This document shows, piece after piece, positions 48,558 through 60,778 of a DNA stretch of 64,000 nucleotides. The DNA lies in the NCBI GenBank assembly GCA_947685225.1, contig CANTUV010000032.1, positions 27,473,501 to 27,537,500 on the forward strand. The letters are read 5' to 3'. The notes beneath the pieces were generated by a model. The model saw nothing but the letters and a program-made list of their open reading frames with translations. It searched no databases and was not told the DNA's origin. Position 1 is the first letter of the stretch; each line of letters opens with the position of its first letter. The stretch comes from Garcia nutans. Its lineage: Eukaryota; Streptophyta; Magnoliopsida; Malpighiales; Euphorbiaceae. Position numbers and translations under genes: made by a program.

Positions 48558-50751
48558 TGCATCCTTGTTGGTTTCAGCTATTTCAGTTAGAAGGTTGATT
48601 AGAAAGAGGTGTGATGCTTATCTTGCTCATGTGGTGGATACTAGAGTAGCGGGTTCTCAACTTAATAATATAACCACAATTGCAGATTTTCCAGATGTGT
48701 TTCCTGAGGAGTTGCCAGGGCAACCCCCTGAGAGAGAAGTTGAGTTTGGTATCGATTTGTTGCCTGGTACCACTCCCATCTCTATCACTCCTTATAGAAT
48801 GGCACCTGCTGAATTGAGATAGTTAAAGGTGCAGTTACAAGAGTTGCTGGATAAAGGGTTCATTCACCCTAGTGTTTCACCGTGGGGAGCTCCTGTTTTG
48901 TTTGTGAAGAAGAAGGATGGTACTATGAGGTTATGCATCGATTATAGGCAATTGAACAAAGTGACTATCAAGAATAAGTATACTTTGCCTCGAATTGATG
49001 ATCTCTTTGATCAGTTGAAGGGAGCAGCGGTGTTTTCCAAAATTGATTTGAGATCAGGGTACCATCAATTGAGGGTTAGAGCTGAAGATGTTTCTAAGGC
49101 AGCTTTCCGCACTAGATATGAGCATTATGAGTTCTTGGTAATGCCTTTTGGATTGACGAATGCACCTGCAGCTTTCATGGATTTGATGAATAGGGTGTTT
49201 AGGCCCTATCTGGATCAGTTTGTGGTGATTTTCATCAATGATATTTTGGTGTATTCACATAATGAGGAGGAGCATGACAAGCATCTGCAAATGGTATTAC
49301 AGATCTTAAGAGAGAAGCAGTTGTATGCTAAGCTGTCAAAGTGTGAGTTTTGGCTTAACCAAGTAACTTTTCTCGGTCATATAGTTTCAGCAGATGGTAT
49401 AAGAGTTGATCCGAGTAAAGTTGACGTCATTTTGAATTGGAGTCCACCAAAGTCAGTGACTGAAGTTAGAAGTTTTCTGGGTTTGGCAGGCTATTATCGA
49501 AGGTTTGTGAAAGGTTTTTCTTCGACAGCTACTCCACTCACCAGATTGCTTCGAAAGGGAGTTAGATTTGTGTGGACAGATCAATGTCAAGCTAGTTTTG
49601 ATCAGTTGAAAGAAATGATGACTCAAGCACCTGTTCTTACTTTACCCGTGGAAGATAAACCTTATGTAATTTATAGTGATGCTTCAGATAATGGTTTAGG
49701 ATGTGTCTTGATGCAAGAGGGTAAAGTTGTAGCTTATGCTTCTCGGTAGTTGAAGTCGCATGAGCTCAATTATCCAACACATGATCTGGAATTGGCAGCT
49801 ATAGTATTTGCTTTTAAGATTTGGCGACACTACTTGTATGGAGAGAAATGTTTTATTTATACGGATCACAAAAGTTTGAAATATTTGGGTGTTCAGAAGG
49901 AGCTGAATCTTCGGCAAAGGCGATGGTTAGAACTGATTAAAGACTACGATTGTTTGATTGATTACCATCCTGGTAAGGCGAATGTAGTTGCTGATGCAGT
50001 TAGAGAGAGTGATACAGATTATTGAGGATATGTTGAGAAGCTGTGTCATTGATTTCTCTGGAAGTTGGGACAGATTTTTGCCACTTGTAGAATTTGCTTA
50101 CAACAACAGTCATCAATCCAGTGTTGGTATGGCACCATTTGAGGCATCGTATGGTAGAAGATGCAGAACGCCTTTGTGTTGGAATGAAATTGAGAAGGCA
50201 AACTAATTGGTCCTGATTTGATTAAAGAAACTGAAGAGAAAGTGAAGATAATTCGGGATCGGTTGAAAGCAGCTTCAGACCGACAGAAATCTTATTCATA
50301 TTTGAAGAGGAGAAACATAGAATTTGATATTGGAGATAAAGTATTTTTGAAAGTGTCTCCTTGGAAAAAGATTTTAAGATTTGGTCAAAGAGGGAAGCTG
50401 AGTCCTCGTTTCATTGGACCGTATGAAGTTTTAGAAAGAGTTGGGCCAGTTGTTTATCGTCTTGCTTTGCCGCCTGAGTTGGATAGAATTCATAATGTAT
50501 TCCATGTTTCTATGTTGAGGAGGTACAGATCAGATCCATCTCATATCTTGCCAGTTGAATCTATTGAGGTGAGTTCAGATCTGACATTTGAAGAAGAACC
50601 AATTGCTATTTTGGCACATGAAGTGAAAGAGTTGAGAAATAAGAAAGTGCCACTTGTAAAGGTTCTTTGGAAGAATCATGGTGGAGAAGAGGCAACTTGG
50701 GAGAGTGAGCAAGCGATGCGAGATCAGTATCCTCAACTGTTTCATACATGA
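48558..50751 (+). pseudogene. pol: E5 pol: RT, RNase H, integrase remnant, chromodomain
   Basis: It continues the E5 reading from before E6. RT has [17 protein letters not shown] but the catalytic motif reads VIFINDILVYS, with Asn for the first essential Asp. RNase H is recognisable (YSDAS, DLELAA, YTDHKSL). At about 49998 the sequence jumps from KANVVADA to the integrase part near IQIIEDMLRS, losing the zinc-binding end and the whole catalytic core. A frameshift near 50200 and stops at 48820 and 49747 also occur. The chromodomain-like end (VFHVSMLRRYR...LWKNHGGEEATWE) is intact. Confidence 0.92.
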
Positions 50752-50784
50752 TATCAGGTAATTTCGAGGACAAAATTTCTTTTT

Positions 50785-50797
50785 AGAGGGAGAGAAT
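50785..50797 (+). other. Polypurine tract of E5
   Basis: AGAGGGAGAGAAT precedes the LTR start TGTAATATCCC. Confidence 0.87.
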
Positions 50798-53627
50798 TGT
50801 AATATCCCAAAGTGTGCCCTAGAAGTTTTGATATAATTGTTGTTTTATTTGAATTAAATGTATATGTGTAATTGGAAAGAAAAAGAATTGAAGAGAGAGT
50901 TTATATGTTGTATATATGGAAATATATACAACATATATACAAGTCAAAATGGATGGTCAAAGGAAGAAGATATTTATTTTGTTATTTATGAAATTACTAA
51001 AAAGGACAAATAAGTAAAAGGGAGTTAAGATATATAGAAGAGGGTATTTTAGTAATTTTCTTTTAGATTGCTTGGTGGAGGTTTAAAGAGATGAGAACTT
51101 TGACTTTGTCTTTAATTTCCTTTTCATTTTTCTTCTTTTTCTTTTCTTGGCCGGGTACTCCAAAGTTAAGAGAGCAAGATAGAGTTTGATTTTCTAAGAT
51201 CAAATTCAAAGGATATTTCAAGAAAACAAGTTAGAAATTCAAGAAGTTCATCATTTTTGGTAAGTTCTCTCTTGATTGCTCTTGTTGTTTTTGAAGTTAT
51301 TTTTTAGTTTGATGAAGTGTTGTTGATAATATGGTTAGGATTTCTTGTGGTGTGTTTGTATGTGTTGGAAATGGAATTAAAGATAAGAAGTTAGGTTGGT
51401 GTTGGTGATGGAAGAGTAAGAGTTGTGTTTAGTGAAATTTTTTCTGTTTTACAATTAGTAAAGGCTGTGACTTGTATGATTTTTAATTAAATATAGAAAA
51501 ATTTTCTTGAAGTGAATTTTTGATATGTTGTGCCTCTATGAGTCTAGAATGACTGAAAAATATGTTGATTCGATTTTGGAATGGTTATGACTTTGGAAAG
51601 ATTATTTTTATTAGACCTGTTCCAGCAGGTACCTTAACTGAGACAGCTATCTTTCGAGATTTTTAATAAAATGTAGAAAAATAATATCCAATTGAATTTT
51701 GGATATGTTGTTTCTTAGTGAGTCTCGTATTTGAGTAAAATAATTTGGAACCACGTTGATTGAATTTAATTCATGGAATTCACAAAGTTCAGAACTGCTG
51801 CCAGGATGCAGGGCAATTGGAGCAGTCTGGTTGGGTGAACTATTTGACCAAGATTTTGTGTTCAGTTTGATCTGAAATTTTAACGGAATGATTTTAAGAT
51901 GTAATATTTAGTTCTGTAAAAATTTTAGAGTTTTTACTCAAGCAGATTATTTTATAAAATGTTTCAAAATAAGGATAAAGTGGAGTCTAAAACCAGAATT
52001 TACTATTCATATGGTCATTTTGCTAATATTCCTTTTGGGTTAGGTTGTGAAGAGGTTGAATTACCCTAACCTAAGTGTTGAGGATTCTTGGAAGAGTAAG
52101 TGTATAGATTGGTGTGAGTTGGTTTTAAGGTAAGTACAAACTACATTAATGCATACATTCATATGATATTGAGACTTGAGACATATTTGATTATAAATGT
52201 GATAAGGAATCTAATGCATTGTGGATGTATATTAATAATGTTATGTTTGGTATAATGTGAATGTTGGGATGAGCATGTAAAATATGTGTTAATTCCATTG
52301 ATTATATCCATTTGAATAATGAATTGATTAATGTGATTTGAAATATAACGAAATGTGAAATGTGCAAGATGTGATGATGAAATGAAATGTGAAAGATATG
52401 ATGTTATGAAGAGTTGCTTTATTGTGATTTGAGATCATATGAGATGATTGAGGCATGGTTGCCTAATTTTCTTATGAGAATGAAATGAATTGAGAAAGAA
52501 ATGTATAAAGATATAAATGAAAAGAATTTTGTGTCTAATCTGTTATTCAACCTTCAGAGTTCTGGGTTTGGTGGCATGCCTATAAAGTACTGGATAGGTG
52601 AAAAGACCGGGTCGTAAGGCGATTCCAGTTGATAAATGTGAAATGTGAATTATAGTAACAGTCTTGTCGGGTTGAGGATCTCCTTGGTTTATCCGGGTTG
52701 AGGTCCAAGAGACTGGGTCTGTTACAGGTAACAGTCTTGCTGGGTTGAGGATTTCCTCGAGTTTAGCCGAGTTAAGGTCCAAGAGACTGGGTCTGTTACC
52801 CTATCCATGGATAGAGATATATATGTGTATCACCTACAGGCTTGATGATTATGATTATGGACCAAAGCAGTAACTCTGAACTTTGAATAACATATTAGTG
52901 TCGTTTGGGCCCATATTTGTCTTTGTGTCAATGTAAATCATAAGTGAAGAATAAAATGATGAAATGTAGTCTTGAACAATATAAAGATATCATTTGTGAA
53001 TATTGTCTTAACTATTGAAATGTTTTACATTAGCATGGCATTAAAGCATCATAGCACTGTAGTTTGTACCACTAAGCCGTTGGCTTAGCGCGAATGTGAT
53101 TCTTCGCGCAGGTGACAGGGAAGAACCAGAGAGTTCCTCTAGGCCGAGTCGAGCCTAGATTTTGAAGAGTGAATAGTGGGCTTTAAGATCGAAGACTGAC
53201 TGCCAATCATGTATAAATTTTATGTGTTGTAAAACTTGAGTTTTGATGTATATGAATTTGTAAATATTGTTACTTTCCGTTGCATAGTGAACAAATATTT
53301 TATCTACTGTATTTCATAATAAACCTTTACTTTATTTTGTACTAGAAATGTAAATCCTTTTTGCAGGTTGTAGTTGAGGTTATAAGGGGGATTTTTTGGA
53401 AGTGTACTGAGAATGATTTTGTTTGCATTGGTTTGTGTAAAAATGTTTTCAAAAATCAGAAAAAAACCAGTTTTGTCGACACTTGGGATTGAATTTTTAG
53501 GTGAAACTATGGCAAAATTTCTGTAAAAATCGGAACTAAAATTTGACTAAGTAAAAGTGGTAGCAACATTAGGATAGTGTGGCGCCTCTACTCAGCTTAC
53601 ACACGTAGGTCGGGAAGGGGTGTTACA
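50798..53627 (+). repeat. E5 3' LTR (2,830 bp)
   Basis: It starts TGTAATATCCCAAAG and ends GGGAAGGGGTGTTACA. It is a mosaic: the start resembles E3, the middle and the two-unit repeat (about 52655-52800) resemble E4, and the end resembles E1. A donor-like GGTAAGT is at 51259. The next bases, AGTCA, fall inside the E7 RT gene, the insertion target. Confidence 0.92.
53072..53113 (+). promoter_or_regulatory. Conserved double hairpin, E5 3' LTR
   Basis: Hairpin 1 is CTAAGCC-GTT-GGCTTAG. Hairpin 2 is GCGCGAA...TTCGCGC, where A-T pairs replace the AT/AT pairs of E6. AG-GT follows at 53110. Confidence 0.75.
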
Positions 53628-55687
53628 AGTCACTTTGTTCAATTGCCTATAATCGATGCACAATCTCATAGTACCATCCTTCTTCTTCACAAACAAGACA
53701 GGGGCTCCCCACGGAGAAACACTAGGGCGAATAAAGCCTTTATCCAATAACTCCTGTAATTGCACCTTCAACTCTTTCAACTCAACAGGTGCCATTCGAT
53801 AAGGAGTAATAGAGATGGGAGTGGTACCAGGCAACAAATCGATACCAAACTCAACCTCTCTCTCAGGGGGTAACCCTGGCAAATCCTCAGGAAACAAGTC
53901 TGGAAAATCTGCATCCGTGGGTATACTATCAAGCTGGGAACCCACTACTCGGGTATCCATAACATGAGCAAGATAAGCATCACACCCTTTACTAATCAAC
54001 TTTCTAGCTGCTACAGCTGATACAAACAAGGATGCAAGTTGTCTTTGCTCACTAAACACCAACACAATTCTACCATCACCGGTTCTCAAGGTAACACACT
54101 TCTTTTGACAATCTACCACAACTCCATGCTTAGACAACCAATCCATGCCTAAGATCAAATCATATTCCTTAAAAGGCATTTCAATTAAATCCCCAAGAAA
54201 CTCCTCACCTTGCACTACCACTGCACTATCACGATGAACATTACTCACAATAACACTATGTCCTAAAGGATTTGTCACCAAGACATCAAATCCTAAGGAC
54301 TCTGAATGCAATTCAGACACAGGTAAAATGAATGCACTTATGTATGAATGAGTAGATGCTGGATCAATCAAAGCAAGAACTGAAATTCCAAATAAAGAGA
54401 ATGTACCCGCTATAGCTGCTGAAGCATCCAGCTACCTCTGCATCACATAAATTCTTTGAGAAGGTCCGGCCTCATCTGGTCTACTACCTCCAGACATCTA
54501 TCCTCCTCTCTGACTAAACCCGGGCCGACCACCTCTACTAAAACCTCTGCCCCCTCGACCACCTCTGCTAACACTAGGTCGAGAAGCTGCAGACTCAACC
54601 TATCCATGCTCCTGCATCTATGGACAATCTTTAATAAAATGAGCTGGTGACCCACATCTATAACACCCAGCCGATCCACCAGCCTTCCAACAAACACCCC
54701 CATAGTTCCTACCACAAAGCTCACATACAGGTAGAGCAGACCTTTGAACCAATGGAGTCGGAGCACTAGCTATAGAAGCTGTAGGTCTCGGCCTCTGTCT
54801 CTGATACTGCACTGACCTACCCGGCTGTCTCTGGTTCCTACTGATCCTCGGAACAAAACTTCCCATACCTCTCTTCACAGATGAAGACCCTGCCTCAAAC
54901 TGGGGTCTCCTTACCCTAGTCTCCTCCTCAGTAGCAGCTGCTGCAATGCTCTGCGCTCTCTCAACACTTCTAGCTACTGCAACTAGCTGAGAGAAATCCT
55001 GGTACCGAGAACCAGCCACAAGACACATAATAGAGGGCCTCAATCCCTCCTCAAATCTTCTGCATCGATCAATCTCGTCCGAGATAATCCCACTGGCATA
55101 ATGACTCAACCGGATGTACTCAACCTCATATTCCATTACTGTCCGGTTGTCTTGCCTCAAATTCAAGAATTCCATCTTCTTAATATCTTTATACTCCCTT
55201 GGAGTATATTTGAGCTCAAATTCCCTCAGAAAATCACCATAAGACAGAGTAGGTGGATCATCCATGGCATGAGGAACCGTCTTCCACTAATCATAGGCAT
55301 CTTTCTGCAGAAGGGATCTTGCATAATCAAACTTCTCATCCGAAGTAGCTTGCAACTGAATGAATATCCTCTGCACTTTATCCAACCACTGCTCAGCCAC
55401 TGCAGGATCGGTAGTGCCCAAGAAATCTTCAGCCCCATATTTTCTCAACTTATCATAATGTCTTACTGGCACTTGAGGCTGTGGTGGTGGTGGCTGCTGT
55501 ACCGGTGTTCCCCTCAACAATCTACCATGTGCCTAAACCAACCCGGCGGTACCTCATCAACATCGGATCTCCCTGGCATAGGAGTAGGAGCCTCACTAAC
55601 TCTATCAACTCTAGCTCCATCTCTACCCTCTTCAGGAGCTACACTCTCAGCACTACCTTCTATAGACTGACGTGACTGAGACGCCAT
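53628..55687 (-). pseudogene. gag-pol: E7 gag, protease and RT N-terminus
   Basis: Gag starts at ATG 55687-55685 (MASQSRQSIEGSAES). A frameshift near 55530 and stops near 55286 and 54617 break it. It keeps the knuckle CYRCGSPAHFIKDC. The protease motif reads [13 protein letters not shown], so the active-site Gly is changed. RT begins ([20 protein letters not shown]) and is cut at 53628 by the E5 LTR. The rest of pol and the 3' LTR must lie left of the window, beyond the other end of E5. Confidence 0.92.
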
Positions 55688-55837
55688 CACTACCTATATC
55701 TGCAAAAATAGCAGAATATACCTTATTAAGATCAAAGACTGCCATACCAAAATATGTATCTTATGTAAAAACCATATTTTAAAACTCAAAATTTCCTTTT
55801 TATTACAATTGACCTAGGTTGAGAATCTCAAACCTAG

Positions 55838-55849
55838 GCTCTGATACCA
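55838..55849 (-). other. Primer binding site of E7
   Basis: The complement of TGGTATCAGAGC lies seven bases inside the 5' LTR start at 55857. The leader 55688-55837 shows nothing else. Confidence 0.92.
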
Positions 55850-55856
55850 AAACAAT

Positions 55857-58553
55857 TGTAACACCCTTATACCCCGTATACGTACACAACATGCTTATAC
55901 GATCGTAATATACATATATTGAATATAGAAATGCCACGGTTTACTAAACAAATGACTCATCCCTTTTTAAAAAAAACATGAACAAATTTAAATCATTTAA
56001 AAGAAATCATAAACACAACAAATAAAAATGTTTATTTAAAATGCAGTGGAAAGTATAACAAATATTTACAAATACTTGTACATCAAAATTCAAGTTTTAC
56101 AGAACATAAGATATATACATGGATGGCAGTATGTCTTTGATCTTTAGGCTCCACTATCAAAACTTCAAACTTTAGACTCTACTCGGCGTAGAGGAACTCT
56201 CTGGTTCTTCCCTGTCACCTGCACGATGAACCACAATCGCGCTAAGCCTACGGCTTAGTGGTACAAACTATAATAACAATATACTTTAATAAAATGCAAA
56301 TGTCATAATCTCAAACATATAAACAATTATCAAGAATCTCATTATTCATTTATTTCATCATTCGTACATCACATTGAAAACAAAGATAAACTTGGGCCTA
56401 AAAGACACTAATATGTTATTCAAAGTTCAGAGTTACTGCTTTGGTCAAAAATCATAATCATCAAGCCCGTAGGCGATACATATATATATCTCTATCCATG
56501 GATAGGGTAACAGACCTAGTCTCTTGGACCTCAACCCGCTAAACTCGAGGAGATGCTCAACCCGGCAAGACTGTTACCTGTAACAGACCCAATTTCTTGG
56601 ACCTCTACCCGGACAAACCAAGGAGATCCTCAACCCGGCAAGACTGTTACTATAATTCACATTTCACATTTATCAACTGGAATCGACTTACGACCCGGTC
56701 TTTTCACCTATCCAGTACTTTATAGGCATGCCGCCAAACCCAGAACTCTGAAGGTTGAATAACACATTGGACACATAATCTTTTCATTTATATCTTTATA
56801 CATTTCTTTCTCAATTCATTTCATTCTTATCATTATAGCCAACAACCATGGCTTCATATCTCATAATCAAAATAGGCAACCATGCCTCAATCATCTCATT
56901 AGCATCATTATAGCCAACAACCATGGCTTCATATCTCATCAATATAATATACAATATCAATTGCATTAACATCATCATCATAGTCAACCACATTGGTTTT
57001 ATATCTCATTATATCTCAAATCACATTAAGTCAATTCATCATTCAAGTATATACCACCAATTGCATTAACATACCTTTCAAATTTCATCAAATATTTTAA
57101 CCCTGTAATCAATTGTTTAGCATATGTATAATCAAATATGTTAAGTATCAAATCATGTGAGTGTATGCAACAATGTAGTTTGTACTTACCTTAGGAACAA
57201 CTCACACCAATCTACAACCTTACTCTTCCAATAATCCTTCAATACTTGGATTAGGGCAACTCAAACTCTTCACAACCTAATCCAAAAGGAATAATACACA
57301 TGAGATAATAAGACTAAGGTCTAACTAGGGCAAACTTTACACATGACACGCTCACCAACACGGGCGTGTCCCTGACCGTGCCCTAAACTCACAACACAGA
57401 AGCTTTGGCACGCTCAGAACCACGGGCGTGTCACTGAACGTGTAATACATTCTGTCTCCCAGAAGCATTGACACGTCCAACAACATGGGCGTGTTCATGG
57501 CCGTGTCAATTCCTCACCAACACAGTAGCTATGACACGCTCAGTGACATGGGCGTGTCACTGGACGTGTCAATACTACAATTACACAGAAGCTGTGACAC
57601 GCTCAATGACATGGGCATGTCACTGCTCGTGTCACCCATCCAAGAACACAGAATCATCGACACGCCCAAAGACTTGGCCGTGCTCATGGGCGTGTCAGGC
57701 CAAAAATCCAGATTCCGGCCACAACAACACTTAATCCAACAAATCACTTCCTTTCACCAACATCCACTTCAAACAAACTTAGCTCAACATACCCAAGAAC
57801 CATAATAAACTTGCAAAAACACCAACACAACTCAAAATACACATCAAACACAAATCATCATCACAAACCCAAAACACAACCCCAACACTTTCTCTTCCAA
57901 CAAACCTACTCTTTCTTCAATCCAACCCCAAAATCCAAAATCAATAGAACCAAACACTCTTAAACCCATCTTAATGAAACATATTCACATACCATCAAGA
58001 ATCAACCAACAAACTCAAACACATCTTAAAAGAAAATCAAGGAATCAAGAGGAAACTTACCAAGGATGAAGAAACTCTTAAATTTCCAACTTGATCACTT
58101 GAAAACTTCCTTAGATCTTGAGTTAAAAGATCAAATCTCTCCCTTGTTCTCTTGATTCTTTGTTAGCCGGCCAAAAGAAAAGAAAAGGAAAGAAAAGAAA
58201 GAGAGCCACGCAGAAAGAAAGGAAGAAAGAAAGAAGAAAAGAAGAAACAAAGTCAAATCTCAACGACTCTCCTTAAAATCCTCTCCTCCAAGCTTATATA
58301 TTAAAATATTCCAAATATCTCATTCCACTCACTTAATTTTCCATTTCCATTAATTAACTTAATTAATTAAAATCATTAACTAATCATCTTTGACCTCCAC
58401 TAACTTGACTTGTATATGTTGTATATATTGCTATATATACAACATATACACTCTCTCTTCACTTCCTTTCTCTTTCCAAATACACAAATACATTAAATTC
58501 AATTAAAACAACAATTATATTAAAACTTCTAGGGCACATTTTGGGATATTACA
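55857..58553 (-). repeat. E7 5' LTR (2,697 bp)
   Basis: It starts TGTAACACCC and ends GGGATATTACA. It combines two units of the E4-type repeat (about 56508-56652) with GACACG...CGTGTC words like those of E3 (57345-57700). A donor-like site is at 58055-58064 on the minus strand. Confidence 0.93.
56217..56259 (-). promoter_or_regulatory. Conserved double hairpin, E7 5' LTR
   Basis: Hairpin 1 is CTAAGCC-TAC-GGCTTAG. Hairpin 2 pairs GCGCGAT with ATCGTGC on the sense strand through one G-T pair. AG-GT follows. Confidence 0.72.
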
Positions 58554-58634
58554 ATGATGCAGCTGAAGGATGGAGGCTCAAGATCTTAGCAAGGTTGCTA
58601 TTGTTTTGGTCCAACTGTTGCATGACTACAGCAT
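58554..58634 (-). pseudogene. E8 coding fragment, C-terminal part beyond S1
   Basis: Read on the minus strand after removing S1 and one AGCAT copy, this continues the frame of 61257-62252: the end ...ESKVDRNHA is followed by VVMQQLDQNNSNLAKIL and further residues. The heptad-like spacing suggests a coiled coil. It ends at the E7 insertion point. Confidence 0.7.
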
Positions 58635-60360
58635 TGTCACATCCCAAAGTTTAGGTAGTCGAGTATTAGGCAAGAAGGACATAAATAAGTGGTCAAATAG
58701 AGGCTCGAGATTGTCAAAAACAAAATCGATGTGCAAAGGAGGCCCGTGAAGTCGACGGACCTAAAGGTAATTTTTCGAAAGGCCGAGGACCTAAGTGGAA
58801 ATTTCTCAAAAGTTAAGGGCAACTATGTAAACTTAAAAATTAAGTGTCGGAAGTTCTTAATAGTGCCCATATCCGACCCCAGAAGAATATTCTCGAGATT
58901 AATTGGGTCATAACCGTGGGTTTCAATTTTTCCCAAAAATGCACGGTTTAAAAGTTATAATCGATTAATCGCTGGAGGGTATTTTGGTATTTTCACACCC
59001 TAGACTATAAAATTACAGCACAAGAAAGTTGAGGGGGTCAAAATATGAATAAAAGAAAGCCCAATGGCTTGGGTTTTAAATAAATAAAAGAAAGAGACAT
59101 TTGGACCAATGAAAATTAGCCATTTTCCCACTTAAGTGTACCAATGGGAAATCAACACTTACACCAACACATATTAACTTCTCTTGGCTGCCATTTGCAT
59201 CAAAATAAGCTAAGGAAAGAATATAAAAGCCCTCTCTTACATGGTGAACTCGTCCAAACCATAAGAGAAGGAAGAAGGAGGTGATTTTTCCAAAGTTTAA
59301 GGCTTTTGGTTGAAGATTTTGGTGACAAACAAGATTATAAGGTAAGAGAAACCTATCTTCAGTTTTAATTTCATGGATTAATGGTTAATTTAAGAGATTG
59401 AAATTAGGGTTCATGTAGCTAGATTTGGAGAAAATTCAAGAAATAATTATTTGAAGGATTTGATGAAAGAAATAATGGTGTTTAGTGATGAAAATAAGCT
59501 AGCAACCATTAGAAAAATCATAAGATAAGACTATGTCTATACCTAGGGTTCTTACCTTTGTATATGTGATGTTAAATTTCATAGGAAATCAAGGATACAA
59601 GGAAGGAAAGGAAGTGATATAGATAAAGGACAAAGAAATAGCAAGGTTTGGTACTTTAACTAATTGTTTGTTCATTTTCTTGAAATTTTTCTGTTTTAGA
59701 ATTAGTGAAATGTTGTGACTTGTATGATTTTTAATTAAATATAGAAAAATGTTCTTGAAGTGAATTTTGGATATGTTGTTTTCTAGTGAGTCTAGTATTT
59801 GAGAAAAAGTCTAGTATTTGAGAAAAATAATTTGGAACCACATTGATTGAATTTAATTTACGGAATTCACAAAATTCAGAACTGCTGCCAGGATGCAGGG
59901 CAACTGGAGCATTCTGGATGGATGAATTAATTGACCAAGATTTTGTGTCCAGTTTGATCTGAAATTTTAAAGGAATGATTTTAATATGTAAAAATAAATT
60001 CTGTAAAAATTGTAGAGTTTTTACTCAAGTAGATTATTTTATACAATTTTTCAAAATAAGGATCAAGTTGAGTCCAAAACCAGAATTTACTATTCATATG
60101 GTCATTTTGCTAATATTCATTTGGTCATTTTTCAAAAGTAATCCAATTGATTCCTTATACATATAAATGAGCATAATATGTTATTAAAATGACAAAATAT
60201 GATATTTCACGTTGAAATAATATAAGAAACATAAGTCGATAATTGTATAATGCATATTCGATTTGAAATGGCATGAAAATTTTGGCTCCACTGGGTATCT
60301 GGGATTGTACTGAGTAGGGTAAGGGTATGATATATCATACTATATGCAGTGCTGCTTTAA

Positions 60361-60500
60361 TATAGGACTTCGGTCCGAGTTATATAGGGTGACGACCTGA
60401 GCTATATAGGACTTTGGTCCGAGTTATATAGGGTAATCACCCGAGTTATATAGGACTCCGGTCCGAGGGCTTCGACGACAGATTCCACAGGGCTTGGTCC
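60361..60500 (+). repeat. Hairpin minisatellite in S1
   Basis: Units alternate GGACTTCGGTCCGAG-like and GGGTGACGACCTGAG-like words separated by TTATATA. Each can fold on itself (GGAC-TTC-GGTCC). It occupies the place of the E1 cassette but differs in sequence. Confidence 0.75.
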
Positions 60501-60734
60501 GAAATTTTTTAGGGCCACAGCCACAGAATATATATATAGTTGTTTCAGTTAGTTCCTTACCATATGTTAGTCTACCAAATTACCTTGTGGAACGAACTGA
60601 TAAAATAATAATAACTGAATATATGACATGTATGGATTGTTTTTACTGTGATATTATTTTTCAATACGACTCATTGCTTTTAAAAGTGCATTATGCTTTT
60701 ATTATTTATTTTCCATAATTAGTTAAAGTACCCA

Positions 60735-60778
60735 CTAAGCAATGCTTAGTGAGTTTAGTTTCTTCTAAACTCGTAGGT
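60735..60778 (+). promoter_or_regulatory. Conserved double hairpin, S1
   Basis: Hairpin 1 is CTAAGC-AAT-GCTTAG. Hairpin 2 is GAGTTTAG-TTTCTT-CTAAACTC, a perfect 8-bp stem. TAG-GT follows. Confidence 0.73.

Larger units (their letters stand above)
53628..58553 (-). mobile_element. E7: Ty3/gypsy chromovirus, 5' half
   Basis: From right to left it shows 5' LTR, primer site, gag, protease and the start of RT. It is the target into which E5 inserted, and is itself inserted in the E8 coding fragment at 58553/58554. The target copy is probably ATGAT (58554-58558); its partner is outside the window. Confidence 0.92.
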
